DNA from: Tausonia pullulans
Taxonomy: Eukaryota > Basidiomycota > Tremellomycetes > Cystofilobasidiales > Mrakiaceae
NCBI GenBank assembly: GCA_951802195.1
Contig: OX637621.1
Span: forward strand, 310,001 to 374,000
DNA length: 64,000 bases
Direction of reading: 5' to 3'
Numbering within the stretch: position 1 is the first letter of the stretch; each line of letters begins with the position of its first letter. Positions 1-11,157 of this stretch are shown here, piece after piece. The notes under the pieces are model-generated. The model had not been told where the DNA came from. It did no database searches and saw only the letters and a program-made list of their open reading frames with translations. Position numbers and translations under genes: made by a program.

Positions 1-22
1 CTACCTGTAGTTATCCATCATC

Positions 23-606
23 ATGTCTTCGCCGATAACGATAGCCAGTAGCTCCAAGACCGCTACCGTTGCAAGTACATTCGGATCGTCGTTACCGCCC
101 AGCTCGTCGTCCAACGCAGCCGTCGGTCCCTCCACTTCTTACAACGCCTATCTCCACGCCGCCGACCACTGGGAGACTCGGTATGACTCGGAGGATGGTA
201 GTGAGGGCTTCATGAGCTCGTTCCGGATGAGCGGTTCTGGCTTTGCGAGTCGTGCGTACCTCCGCTTCATCTTTGGCCCTTATCGACTCGCTCGCCACAC
301 GTGGGTCTCGATCACTGATCGACCCCTGACGGTGTTGTCTCCACCAGGCCCCTCGACCGCCTCGTCTTCGGCCTCCTCCGCGTCCACTTCACCCTCGACG
401 TCGTTCTTCTCCTCCCTCTTCTCATCCTCCCTCCCATCGCAAAGCCCTACGACGGCCGATGCATTGAAACAGTCGCAGCTCAAGTACAATCGTGAGCTAC
501 TCTCACGATGATCGCATCCTCGCTCCTGGAAGGCTTTACCGCTGACTCTTTCTCTGCCTCCTTCTCAGCCAGTACGGACCCCCGTCTTCTCGGCATCACG
601 CATTGA
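23..606 (+). CDS. Small serine-rich protein of unknown function
   Basis: I do not recognise this gene. Exon 1 runs from an ATG at 23 to about 491. A GT-AG intron at 492-568 (GTGAGC...TCTCAG) then joins an exon that ends at a TGA at 604-606, giving about 168 residues. The protein has a Ser/Pro-rich start, a more ordinary middle with aromatic residues (AYLHAADHWETRY, then RAYLRFIFGPYR), a long Ser/Thr/Pro tract, and the tail YNPSTDPRLLGITH. No signal peptide or clear membrane segment is seen. The ATG lies only 22 bases from the window edge, so an upstream exon cannot be excluded. Without the splice the frame closes at 511. It is convergent with the RGS-LOV gene, whose stop lies about 250 bp away. 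Confidence 0.5.
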
Positions 607-852
607 GCCGCAGGCTGGTCCCGCTCCTCGCTCATACGTTTGCCCTAGTAGCCTGCTCTACGTATTCGCTCCCATCTCCCTTTCTGTACCGCTCGTCCCT
701 TCTCGGTCACCATCCACTTCTCTTTCAACTGATAAACGTCGCCTATGCTATTCTCCTTGATAAACCCTGTCAGGAAAGTTCCATCATCGTCCAACGTCCA
801 ACGGATGAAGGAGAACTCCGCTATGGTTGCTACTTCATCTCAACAGCCTTTA

Positions 853-3800
853 TCACGAAAAGATGACAATGAACGCCCCGATGTTACCTTCGCTGTCAAC
901 CACCCTGCATGCAGAAAATAAAAGATACTCGTCAATAGGCGGGAGGACCTCCCACTATCCGGAACCAGGCACTCATCGCGACTGACGGCGTTAAGTTGAG
1001 GATCGTCTTGAGCCGGTGAATTCTCTTGCTCCCTCCAGATGTAAAATCCTTGGACCGCGTCGCCCACTTAGAGCCAGGGAGGATCCGGATCGACGCAGGT
1101 ACGGAGAGGGCCGAGCCGGTCTTGATCGCGGCCTTAAGAGCCTGACGGAGCCGGCGTGTCTCGGCCCGCTCGGTGGGATCGAAGAGGTCAATAAGGCTAC
1201 GAGTGAGGGAAGGGTACCAGTGTTAGGGAGTGGGTGGCAAGGAAAATTAGATGGAGAAGGACTTGCTCAGTGTGGACGAGGGCCGAGGCAAATAGGTCGC
1301 GCGAAGACTGGTTGGGAAGTCTGGATCAGGAACGAAGCAAAGGGTCAACGAGCGTCTCGGGCTCAGTTCTCCAAGTCACGAGATGGCTCACCCGAGGAAT
1401 TGGAGGAGCGCCTTGGTGACAAAGATGATCTGTGGGCAGATTTCTTATTTCAGTGTCGAGTGCCTGGATGAAAAAGCCAGATACAAGCGCGCCCACCTCG
1501 CGACCGGCCGGACGGATCACAAGCACGCGCTGATACGTTTGTTCAAAGGTTTCTGTTGGTATGGAGACCATATCAGCCGCGCTCGGTTGACCCTCGAGAG
1601 TCCCCATGACTGACCGAACTGCGTGTCGGGATCGGCCGCTTCGAGCGGCAGTCTCTGTTCCGCGCCAGGAAGGAGCTTGACGATTTTGGGGTACAGAGGC
1701 AAACGCAGGCGTTTGGGCGGCTGTCAAGTTAGTTTAGTCGCGATATTTTCCAGCGCTATGGATCATCTGCATCGAAGCGTCGAAAATCTCACCTGGTGAG
1801 CAGTGAGCGACGTGGGCGAGGTTTTGGTGATGCGCCTCTTGAGCCGGGCTCCAAAGGACGTCTGCTGGTAGTTCTGGACTGGCTCTTCCGGAGCCGCGGG
1901 GCTGACGAGTTCTTGCCTTCTCAGATGAGGGTCGACGCACACGCTTGGATCGACCCTATCGACGAGACCGTGAGAACAAGGAAGTCAACCGGCGGTTGAT
2001 ACCAGTGTAGTCAAGAGATCAAGGACGAACGAGCCGGCTCCCGTGAGACGAGCCTGGCTTGACCCAGCGGCAGCGGAGGGTGAGGCTGGGGTAAGCTGAG
2101 GGCTAAGCTGAGGCTGATGGCGGATAAGCGTTGGCGAGAACTCGGACGGGTTGAGCTTGCTCGCGCCCTCGGCGGTCTGGGTCATGTCGCCTCCCGAGAT
2201 GAGAAACCCAAGCTTGGTCGCCGAGTTTCTGCAAGAATCGAGGATATGATGATATCAGTCGTGGGCGCTGTGCACTTGAGAATGTCAATGTGACGACCTT
2301 GAACTCACGAGAGCGGACCAGTGACGTTGATCTGAGGGCAAGATGCTGAGCGATGGGCTAGCTGGCTGGGGTCAATGACTGGAGATCCGATCGACATACC
2401 TGACCCCCAAGCTAAATGAAGCGAACGACCCGCGATCGGTCTATTAGTGTAACACGAAGGATGTGAGTGCTAAAACTTACGAAGTAAACAACATCTACAG
2501 CGAGAGACATGTCAGCTTGAAACTGTCCTTTCACTCTCTCAGAATAGGACTCACGGCCAGTTACCGAGCGAAGAGGGATCAGACAGAGGAGGCTGCACGT
2601 CGTCTCAAGTCAGCTCTTAATCCTTCAGCCCAGATGAGAGATAATTTTTTTTGGATCTCACTTCCAGAACTGCGATGATGAGATAGGTGGCGACGAACGG
2701 AGCAAAGAAAAGGTCAGGCCGAGCGACAACAGCTGAGGATGACTACGTCATTAGGCTTCTCACCGGAGTGCCGTCCTTTTTGTAATTGAGAAGCAGCTCA
2801 GTCAGCTCCTCGCCCGCGTTGAGTGCGTCCCGGATGCGCTTGACCGAAATTGCGCTGGTCCCAGGTCCTGGAGATGTTCATGGCCCGTGAGTGGTGTGTC
2901 GACTAGCAGCAGCCTCGCCGCGAGGTTTCTGACCTTGCAGGAACCTTGATGAAGCGCAGGGGTGCAAACGAGAGGGATCAGTCAGAGCACGAAATACTAC
3001 CACCTACCACTCACCGGCAGTTTCGACCGATGATCGAAGGGCGCGAGTACCCCCTGGAGGGAGAAGAAGCAAGCTCAGGTAGCCGTTCTGTAAAGGTTTC
3101 TCAGGAGGGGATCGCTGAACACGCACGTTAAGCGGCAGAATCCCTCGCTGACCATGGCTATTGGGTGGTCACGCAGACGTGGATTGGTAATGCACTGGCA
3201 AGGTGGGGGGAGAGAATGTGTGCGAGAAAAAGCCGCCCAAGTCAGCAACGTTGATGGAAAGGGGCTTGACATTCACTCACGAAGACGTCACCGAGTCCGT
3301 CTGAATACCTCTCGTTGCCGACGAACGTTCCCAGGCGAACCTGCGAGTGCTCGACGAGCTTCTTACGAATGAACTTTGAGATGAGAGACGTATCAGCCGC
3401 TGCGCTTCATCTCAAGCTCAAACAAAGACGGCGTTAGCTGATGCCACCGGCGCACCAGCTGGAAGTCTTCCGCAAAGAGTCGGTCGAGGAGCAAGCGCGA
3501 GGCCGGGGTGTAGGGCAAGGAGACTTCCTGAATGTGCTGGAGATCCTTCATGATGCCAAGCTGCATCGCCGTCGGGATCTGGAAGTCGGTGCGGTGAGGA
3601 CGATTGAAGTAGGTTTCTGTAGATGAGGATATAATCAGTCAGAGCCAAAGGACCGAGTTCTAAATGGATTGTTGGCCAGGAGGTTGGGCACTCGCCGTGC
3701 ATGGCAATGGCTCCAGTCTTAACCTTGTTGGCGAGCTGGTCGAGCATCTCCGAGTCCCACCTGGGGAGATGGAAAGCTAGACGTCAGGATAGACACGCAT

Positions 3801-5122
3801 AGGGAGAGAGCGACGGAGGAAGAGAACAAAGACCCACCACAGGTCGAGCATCGCCTCCCGCTGCGTGCTAACCAGCCAGGAACGGAAGCGGTGACGGCCG
3901 AGCGGGTCTCGGAGGAGTTGCATGAAGACGTCCTGATCGAGGAGCTTGCGAATGGCAACGTCGAGCTCCTTATCAACATGTTCTGGCTTGATAGGGAGCG
4001 ATGTTTGGGCGTCGGGTGCAAGTCGGTCGAGATCCGGGAGATTGGTCGACGTCTCAGGCTCGGTGGTCCAAGGGGTCGTTCCCCTGAGGGGGGCGCTGGC
4101 TGGAAGCTGGGAGGAGTAAAAAAGCGTCAGAGCAACGATCCCGAAACTGCTTCACGCTAGGACGATCTCTCACCTCGGAATAGTCGCTAGGAAAGCCCGG
4201 CGTGATAGGCGAGTCGGGGAGGGCCCCACGAGGTTGTTGGCGATGTTGAGAGACAGCGCTGCTAGCCTGCTGTGCGTAGCTGTGACGGGCATTCAAACGA
4301 ACCGGTCCCTCACCGGATCCGGATCCAGGCCTAGCGCTGGAGGCCGCCGTTGAGTTCGGGGAGTCGGGCTGAAGCGAGCTGAAGCCCTCGGATCCACTCT
4401 GGCCAGACTGGTCACGGTCGCTGCTGGTGTGGCGACCGCGCTGCAGTACGGGCGGCAGAGGACCAGACGGCGCAGTCTGGCGGACAGGCGAACCAGAGGG
4501 GGGCGGACCGCGCCACTCGGAGACTCGAGCAGACTGCTGGGTCGGAGGGTCATCGTCTCCTTTGGGCGAACGGATCTTGCGCGAAGGGCTGAGGGGGAGC
4601 GAGTCGGATTCAGAGCTTCCTTGCTGGACAGAGACGTGCCTATTGGCCGAGCTGGAGTTGTTAGCCGTCGCGTGCTGCTGTCTCGGGCGGTAGTGGGCAT
4701 GCTTGATGATCGTCGGGCTGGTGGGACTGCTGGTAGTCGCGTCGGACTCCTTGAAGCTGGAGGGGGAAGACAGAGCTGAGGATGTAGGGAAGAGCCGAAG
4801 AGGAGGAAGAAAGGGAAAGAGGACCAGGGAGATGGAGGGAGAGAGATGTGGCGGATCAGCTTGAAGGAGGGAGGGCCATGCTCACCAGTCGACCAAGGAA
4901 AATTCATTGCTCAGACGCACAGTCTTGCTTTGCCTGGGTCGTCGATTCGAGCGAAATAACGCGACCAAGCTTGGGACCCGTCGACGAGAGGGTGGAGGTC
5001 ATGGAGTAGGGGGACGATGGAAGACTAGGCGGGTCGCTGATGCCGGAGAAGGAGTGGCGGCGATGAGCAGTGGGCGGAGGCATTGGCGCGTCGAGGCCGG
5101 GGAGTTGCGGACTCCTGAACAT
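853..5122 (-). CDS. RGS-LOV blue-light photoreceptor (RGS domain fused to a LOV/PAS domain)
   Basis: Predicted flavin-binding light sensor coupled to a regulator-of-G-protein-signalling box. From the ATG at 5122 there is a long disordered Ser/Pro/Gln N-terminus, then an RGS-type region (LLRDPLGRHRFRSWL at about 3870, then TYFNRPHRTDFQIP and LFIRKKLVEHSQVRLG). This is followed directly by a LOV core: NPRLRDHPIAMVSEGF, then RLTGY, then GRNCRFLQ with the photoactive cysteine, then GPGTSAISVKRIRDALNAGE, YKKDGTPFWNLL and LGGQINVTGPL. A C-terminal PAS-like part (FEQTYQRVLVIRP, FVTKALLQFLG) ends with EGNIGAFIVIFS at the TGA, 853-855. Fungal RGS-LOV proteins (for example in Botrytis) are reported to bind anionic membranes on illumination; the same role here is inference. 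About 18 introns are inferred from GT-AG boundaries plus domain continuity. The first junctions and those at about 1790-2000 are unsure. Confidence 0.9.
2309..3053 (-). other. Micro-exon cluster encoding the LOV core
   Basis: Reading the minus strand, in-frame LOV sequence is recovered only through very short exons. They are 3015-3053 (39 nt, GYSRPSIIGRNC), 2934-2944 (11 nt, completing R-F-L-Q around the flavin site), 2764-2867 (104 nt), 2662-2669 (8 nt, TTCTGGAA, Phe-Trp-Asn), 2555-2592 (38 nt), 2481-2494 (14 nt, V-V-Y-F), 2400-2411 (12 nt, L-G-G-Q) and 2309-2331 (23 nt, INVTGPL). Each is flanked by AG before and GT after, and all phases fit. The assembled peptide matches the LOV family in order, which is strong internal support for these junctions. 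Confidence 0.85.
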
Positions 5123-5535
5123 GGGGAGAGAGAGGAGCAAATAGAACTAGGTCGAAGATGAACGTTGAGGGGAAGGGAACGATGGCAGTAAGCGCAAAGA
5201 GGCAAGGCGGGAAAAGGCCCCTGTCCTTCTCCCGCTCTGCCGGAAGGCATGGCGCGCAACAGCCACTGCGCAGCAGTTTCGAAGCGCGTGTCGAGAATCG
5301 CTGCGCTACGTCTCCGACCGCGAACGCTTTCCTCCATTTCGCATCCTTGACACAGCGCCCTGCTCTTATTCGCCAGGTGCATGCAGCCGGGATGGCAGGG
5401 AAATAATCTTATCCTCCGGCTAGACAAGAGAGAGAAGGAGGAGGAACTTGAGCGCTCATTATATATCGTTATCATGGTCAAGGTCTTCGTGTCCACTCGT
5501 AATAAGGCTGCAAGAGGGATACGTAGAAGGTCAGA
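5123..5535. other. Intergenic region between the RGS-LOV start and the ATG18 stop
   Basis: No gene seen. It holds the 5' flank of the RGS-LOV gene and the 3' flank of ATG18, both on the minus strand. Open frames here are short and have no family resemblance. Confidence 0.5.
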
Positions 5536-7440
5536 TTAGACAGGAGCTGCTGGGGAGTCAATCTTGAGGCGAGCGAAGACTGACCTGAACTCCTTCATCA
5601 GAACACACTCCCCGCCCGTCTCAAGGTTAATATTGTATGCGTGGAAGAGACCCGTCGAAGAGATTACAAACACCTGGGGCGTCGTCCTGCCGGCACAATA
5701 CAAACTAGTCAATACTGAGATTGCGCTGTTTCTCTCTCTAGGGAAGACTTGCAACTCACCCACTCAACGCAGCCACGCATCGGACGCCCCCACTCCTCAG
5801 CTTGACGTGTGCGAAGTCCCTCTGCGGTTCCCACATCTCCGTCACACCAGAGGGTAAGTAGCCCCCAAGGCTGCCCGCAAGGTTGCGGCCGAGAAAGAGA
5901 GACCGCCGCCGGAGGCTCGCCGTCGCCGAGTGCGCTCCGCCAGAGGCGGGCTTGCCCGAGCTCGAGAGCTGCTCATAGCCGTAAGAGGGGCCGGCCGAGC
6001 CAACGGACCCGGCCGTGTCCGAGGCGAAGCTCGAGGCTTGGGAGTGGCCCGAGATGGCCTGAGAGTTGGACGTGCCAGCGACGGAGGGGTCCGACTTGGA
6101 GAGCTTAAAGATGTGGATCGTATCCGAGTCGCTCGATACAGCTAGAAGAGTGCTCGCGAGGTTGAAGTTGATGGAGAAGATCCTTGCAGGGTACGATCCA
6201 CGCCGGAACTGAGCGATCTTCTCCGCGCCTGGGACGGAGAAGACGCGGATGACGGTGCCCTTGTCGGAGCATGTCGCGAGCAACGTCCCGGACTGATTGA
6301 GCTGGAGGAAAGCAATGGGCGACTTATGGGCCTGGATGACGTTGGAGGCCGAGAGAGCGAGCGTGTCAAAGAGGAGGACGTCACCGGGCGCGGTCGAGGA
6401 TCCCGAGTTTGGCGGTGCCGCTTGATTTGAGAGAGGTGAGGTTGAGGAAGGGACGGGTGAGGGGTACGCCAGAAAAGAGTTGTCCGAGGAGGGCGAGAGA
6501 GCGCAGACGGCTGACGAGCGAAGGAGACGGGAAGGTGAGCGAAGGAGGTCTCGCAAGTCGCACGAAGCCGACGGGCGATCCTGCTCTGCTAACCGTTGGG
6601 ATTGGGGCTTGTCTCAATCGTGTGGAGGAGCTTCATCGTGCTCACGTCGTAGATATAGATCTCCTCCTCGAGGATGACGACCATGCGCTTGCGGTTGAGC
6701 TTGACCCCGAGGATGGACGTTGGGAAGAGCAGCTCGCAGATGATCGATTGTCGCTGAGACCGAGGCAAGGGTGGATGGAGAGCAACAAGTCGTCAGTCAA
6801 CGCGCGCTCCTAAGACACTCTAGCATACAACTCTTTAAGCTCGCTTGATCAACTAGACGTTATCCCCACCTTAGTGTTGACGATCTGGAGCCGCCGAGGG
6901 CTTTCCTTGGGCTCCTCAGCTGCTCCGACGAGCGCGACGAGGGACGTGCAGAAGAGCATCTCGACGATGCCGATGGCCCCCTCATCTTAAAGAATGTACG
7001 TGCATCCACGGCGTCAGCGAGCCTCGGAGCTAGTGGAGGCCCGGGTAAACCGGTCACTGACTCTTGGAGTGGACCCGGCCGTACGGGTCGCAGTTGATGA
7101 TGGAGAAACCCTTCTTGGTCCCGACCGAGATACACCTGAACGCGTACGTGCGTGGCCGGATGGCGGCGGTGGAGCGCCAACGTCAGCGTGGCTGCCACAA
7201 GCGCAACACAATCACAAGCAGGGCTTTCAAAGCAAGCACGCACGAGAAGTCCTGATTGAAGGCGGCGAAGCTGTACGGAGAGGAACGGGTGAGAACGAGA
7301 AGCAAGCGAGCGAGAGGTACAGCGAGCCGGTGAAACAGCGTCAGCGGAGGTGGCCGGCGAAGTGGGAGGAGGGGGTCAACGAGGGGAGCTTGAACGGACA
7401 GGAGATCCTGAGACTGCTGCTGAGCGGGGGCCATGGCCAT
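5536..7440 (-). CDS. ATG18: ATG18, PROPPIN WD40 protein of autophagy
   Basis: Phosphoinositide-binding beta-propeller acting at the phagophore and vacuole. Reading the minus strand, the blade sequences come in order: [10 protein letters not shown] joined to [18 protein letters not shown] across an intron whose exon edge is at 7244; [14 protein letters not shown] at about 6950 and [11 protein letters not shown] near 6880; then [19 protein letters not shown] with [19 protein letters not shown] (6640-6740). A long exon follows with [19 protein letters not shown], the lipid-binding FRRG motif and IFKLSKSD. It ends [18 protein letters not shown] and [10 protein letters not shown] before the stop at 5536. 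A Ser/Gly-rich insertion after IFKLSKSD is the usual variable loop. The ATG at 7440 (MAMAPAQQQ) is chosen as the first in frame; an intron probably follows it. It is divergent from the DNAJC11-like gene. FRRG and a single propeller favour ATG18 over ATG21/HSV2, though a paralogue is possible. Confidence 0.93.
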
Positions 7441-7742
7441 GGCCTTCAACTAAAATGGGCGAGGACGATCTCCGATGGCTGGGGTGTGAGAGGGGGAAGG
7501 AAGCGGTGGGTCGACGAGACTGGGGTCGGAGCGGGCAGTCGTTGTTGGCGGGCAGAGGCAGAGGGCCGCGTGTGCACGTCGGTCGTGGCTGCCCCCGCCC
7601 TTGTCGCTCGCCCAGGCGTGGGTGCGCACCAGCCCGAGGGAGAGCGGCCAGCGCCTGCTCGCTCCGGCACGTCCAAGTCTCCCTCGACCTCTCCTGCGGC
7701 CTCCATCCACCACCATCGACATCTACACACGGCCATCTAGTG
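7441..7742. promoter_or_regulatory. Bidirectional promoter region, ATG18 / DNAJC11-like
   Basis: About 300 bp separate the two start codons of these divergent genes, so both promoters must lie here or overlap the 5' exons. I see no clear TATA box. The region is GC-rich with pyrimidine tracts. Shared control is inference from spacing alone. Confidence 0.5.
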
Positions 7743-10687
7743 ATGGAAGCCGGACCCTCCGCCCGGATCCGAGCGAACCTCTTCCCGAGGGAGCGCGACG
7801 AATCGACGCTCGACGGCGACCAGGCCGAACCGCTCTTTGGGCCGTCTTCCGCCTCGGCGGCCAGATCTACCGCTCTTGCCTCCTCCAAGGACGGCCTCTA
7901 GTACGCGGGATCTCTCTTCATGCTCTCCTTTTGAGACTATGTATCTATCGATCAGTCCTGCTGATACTGGCTCGGCTCGGCCCTCTCCCCTTTGACTTGT
8001 CGCGAATCGCCAGCGCGCTCCTGAACCTGCCCAAAGTGAGCCGTCGAACCAGGACGCATCTTCGGTCTGCTCTCGGGGCGAAATGGGCTGACATTGTACG
8101 CCCGAGCAGGATGCGACACCAGAAGCTATTGGACAGCGATACAAGGCGCTAGCGATCTTGCTCCATCCAGACAAACAGCGAACGCCGTGCGTGTCCTGTA
8201 GTCGGTCGTCCTGTCAAGGAGAACAACCGCGGGGGCATCGCAACTGACGCAGCGCTTCACGGCCTTTTCTCCTCATAGTGAAGGGAGAGCAGCAGCTGAG
8301 ACCCACTGTACGCAGCTTAGGAGGCTTAGGGGCCTTTTCCATCGGCGAGCGCGGGCGATGCTGACTGCGCGCGTGTCGGCCTGGCAAAGTCCGACTGGTT
8401 CAGAGGGCCTCCGAAGTCCTTCTCGACCCACACTCAAGAGCCGTCTACGATGCCTTGGGGGAGGAAGGTCTCAAGGACAAGCTTGAGGTTGGGCCTAAGT
8501 ACAAGGACCACGAGACGGTGAGGGCTTCGGTTGCAAGCCCCTTGGCCTTGTTCCAATCTGACAGCCCTTTCATCCTCTGCCTCATCTGCAGCTGCGCGAG
8601 GAGTACCGTCGGCAAGCCCAAGAGAAACGCGACGTCGCCCTCCGGCGGCTTGTCAATGCCAAAGGGGATATCACACTCGCCTTTGACGCTCAGGCTCTCA
8701 CCGCTCCGACCGAGGCGTTCACCAGCGCCCGTGGCCCCGGCGAGGACTCCTGGCCCACACGAGTCCGCTTTATCCAACCCACGCGACTTGCTATGTCGCA
8801 TTCCTTCCAGGTGTGTACTGGTTGATTAGGCTCATGGCGGCGCCTGTCGTATGTACTTGCCTCTGATGCAAAAGCCACCACAGATGGGCTTGGGCTCAGC
8901 CACCAACCTGACTGTCCTCGGCCGAATGACTGGCCGCCCTCGGGGAGGAAAGTTGGGCGGTACCATTCTGGGAACTCTCACTCACCAGTACTCACCAACG
9001 ACCTATCTCGAGGTGAGTACTGCTTTCCAACCATCTTTCTCCCACTGAAACAGCGAATACCCATCTCCAGCTTAGTTCCTCCTTGCTGGCTCCTCAAATC
9101 GTCGGCGCACGCTTCATTCACCAGTTCGATGATGACACGTGAGTTTCCTTCCATCGTGCTATAGCAGCCTTTGCAGCTCACCCGTATTTCCGTCAGCTCC
9201 CTCAATGTCTCAACCCAAGCGCCTACCCTTCTGTGTCCGCCAGCACTGGAAACGTCGCTGTACCGGCGCGTTTTTTCCGACATCCACGGATTCCTGACCT
9301 TCCGAACAGGTTTTTACACTCTTGGTGCATCGGTTCTCGTATGCATGGTTGATGGTAAGGGTGCTGAACCTTCTCCTTCCAGGTTCCTGGGGGCAGCCCT
9401 TCGTCGGGCGACGGCAGGATGTCTCCGCTCTCGTCGTCGGACTCACAAGCCAGGCTGAGGGATCGCCCACTAACGGATGGACGTTAAGTGCCGAGTTCGG
9501 CCCTGGCGACATAAACGTCAATGCCGATTGGGCCAAGATTGTGCTCGACGGCGTCGAATTCAAAGTCGGAGCGGGCGCTGGCCTAAGCGACATTAAGGCG
9601 TTCATCCAGGCCGCCCGGAAGCTAACGGAGCACACCAAGCTTACGCTCTCGCTTGAAGGCGAGCTGTGATCGTTTCTGTCATCCATGCCCTCTGTCGAAG
9701 TGAAAGCTGAGCTTGTCTACCCTGCTCCATTGGATACCGCAGTCGGCCAGTCCGAGGGGATGACTCTGAAGATCAAGTCCGTCTTACCTTCTTTGTCTTG
9801 AAGGAGCCATCAGAATACTGACCTCTCAGGTTCAGACTCTTCCGTCTGGGTCAGCGCATCACGGTTCCCGTCCTCATCGCCGCGCGGGGGACCCTTTACC
9901 CGAAGCTCGTCCTTGCGGCGATTGTCATCCCCTGTGCCGCATACACCGCAGTCCACCATCTCTTTTTGCTCCCGGCGAAGCACGAGAGAGCGGCCAAGTA
10001 CGACCATTGCTGCTTTCCTCTCTGTTGCTGAGCTCTCGCTGACGATGCAACTTCACTGTGCGACAGGCGTCTTGCCGATCTTCGAGAAGAGAACCACGAG
10101 GTCTTGACTCAGATGAAGAGCGAGGCCGAAGGCGCTAATCTGCTCATGCAGCCCATGGTTCAGCGACGCCGTCAAGAAGAGGAGGCCAAGGACGGTGGGT
10201 CTCAGTCGTCCCCTCGATATTTCCTCAGGGCTGACACTCGCACTTCACCGATGGCAGGTCTCATCATCCTCGACTCGCAGTATGGCGCTCTCTCGACCTT
10301 CTCCTCCTACGGCCTCTCACGATCTCAGACGGAGTACGACCGAGACTTCATCGAGGTCAATGTACCCCTCCAGGCGCTCGTCAACGACAGCCAGCTCGTT
10401 ATTCCTGGTGGACGACCCAAGAGTGGGCTCCTCGGCTTCTATGACGTTGCTCTCGGGCGGAAAAAAAAGTAGGTCATTTGGCTGAAACGTTGTTTTCAGT
10501 CTTGGAGCTGACCTGTTGCTCATCAGACTCCGAGTGAGGTACCTCTTCCGCGGAAAGCTCCACGAGGCAACTTGCGGAGACTACGAGCCGCTGCAGCTGC
10601 CCCAGCGAGGTACGTTTGACCCGCCCTTCTTCTCTCATGTTTACCTTCCTTTCACCCTTCCTTCCCTTGCCAACCACAGACCGATAG
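7743..10687 (+). CDS. DNAJC11: DNAJC11-like mitochondrial J-domain protein
   Basis: J-protein of the type that, in animals, associates with the MICOS/SAM contact site of mitochondria. From ATG 7743: an acidic start, then a J domain split by introns (LYALLNLPK joined to DATPEAIGQRYKALAILL with the HPDK motif at about 8165, then DPHSRAVYDALGEEGLKD). After that come LREEYRRQAQEKRD, a beta-strand-rich DUF3395-type middle (INVNADWAKIVLDGVEFKVG; FRLGQRITVPVLIAARGTL with the hydrophobic VLAAIVIPCAAYTAVHHLF), a charged coiled segment (QMKSEAEGANLLMQ), and the conserved end GLIILDSQYG ... ALVNDSQLVIP ... LLGFYDVALG ... LRVRYLFRGKLHEAT ... QRDR, with a TAG at 10685-10687. Order and motifs match DNAJC11 throughout. 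About ten short introns. No clear orthologue exists in budding yeast, so a gene of this type marks a filamentous or basidiomycete-style gene set. Confidence 0.9.
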
Positions 10688-11157
10688 CTGATAAACGAAG
10701 TCGTTTCCTCGACAGAGCATCTTCTAGAATGACGATCATCTCGCAAAGTCGCAAAGGGGGAAGGGAGGAGGGGTGAACATGAGGTTGGGGCTGGTCTTAA
10801 GCATCTCCTTGCACAATGACGCACATGATGAGGAAAGAGAAATGCACTATTTCGTGACATAAACAACGCGGGGACTCCGGAGGAAGAGGCCAGGTTCTGG
10901 GGGATGACGTATCATGGCGTGGACGGCAAGGTCCATCCTTGTCGGTTGCTCGTCGAGTCATCACTTGGGTGGAGAATCCTATTCCCATCTCTCTCCCAAA
11001 CACCATCGCATCAATCCCTCCCACCCCCGCCCCCAGCTCAACATGTCCTTTTCTTCGCTCTTCTCTTCCTCTGCGGCCCCGCCCGTCCAGCCGTCATCAA
11101 CCGGCACTCTCCCCAACCCTTCCTCTTCCGTCCCTCTTGCGTCCAACACCGCAAGCC
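10688..11157. other. Intergenic / 5' region of the CsbD-tail gene
   Basis: No separate gene is supported. An ATG at 11043 opens a 58-codon Ser/Pro-rich frame closing at 11216; it could be a leader or an alternative first exon of the downstream gene. Confidence 0.4.
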
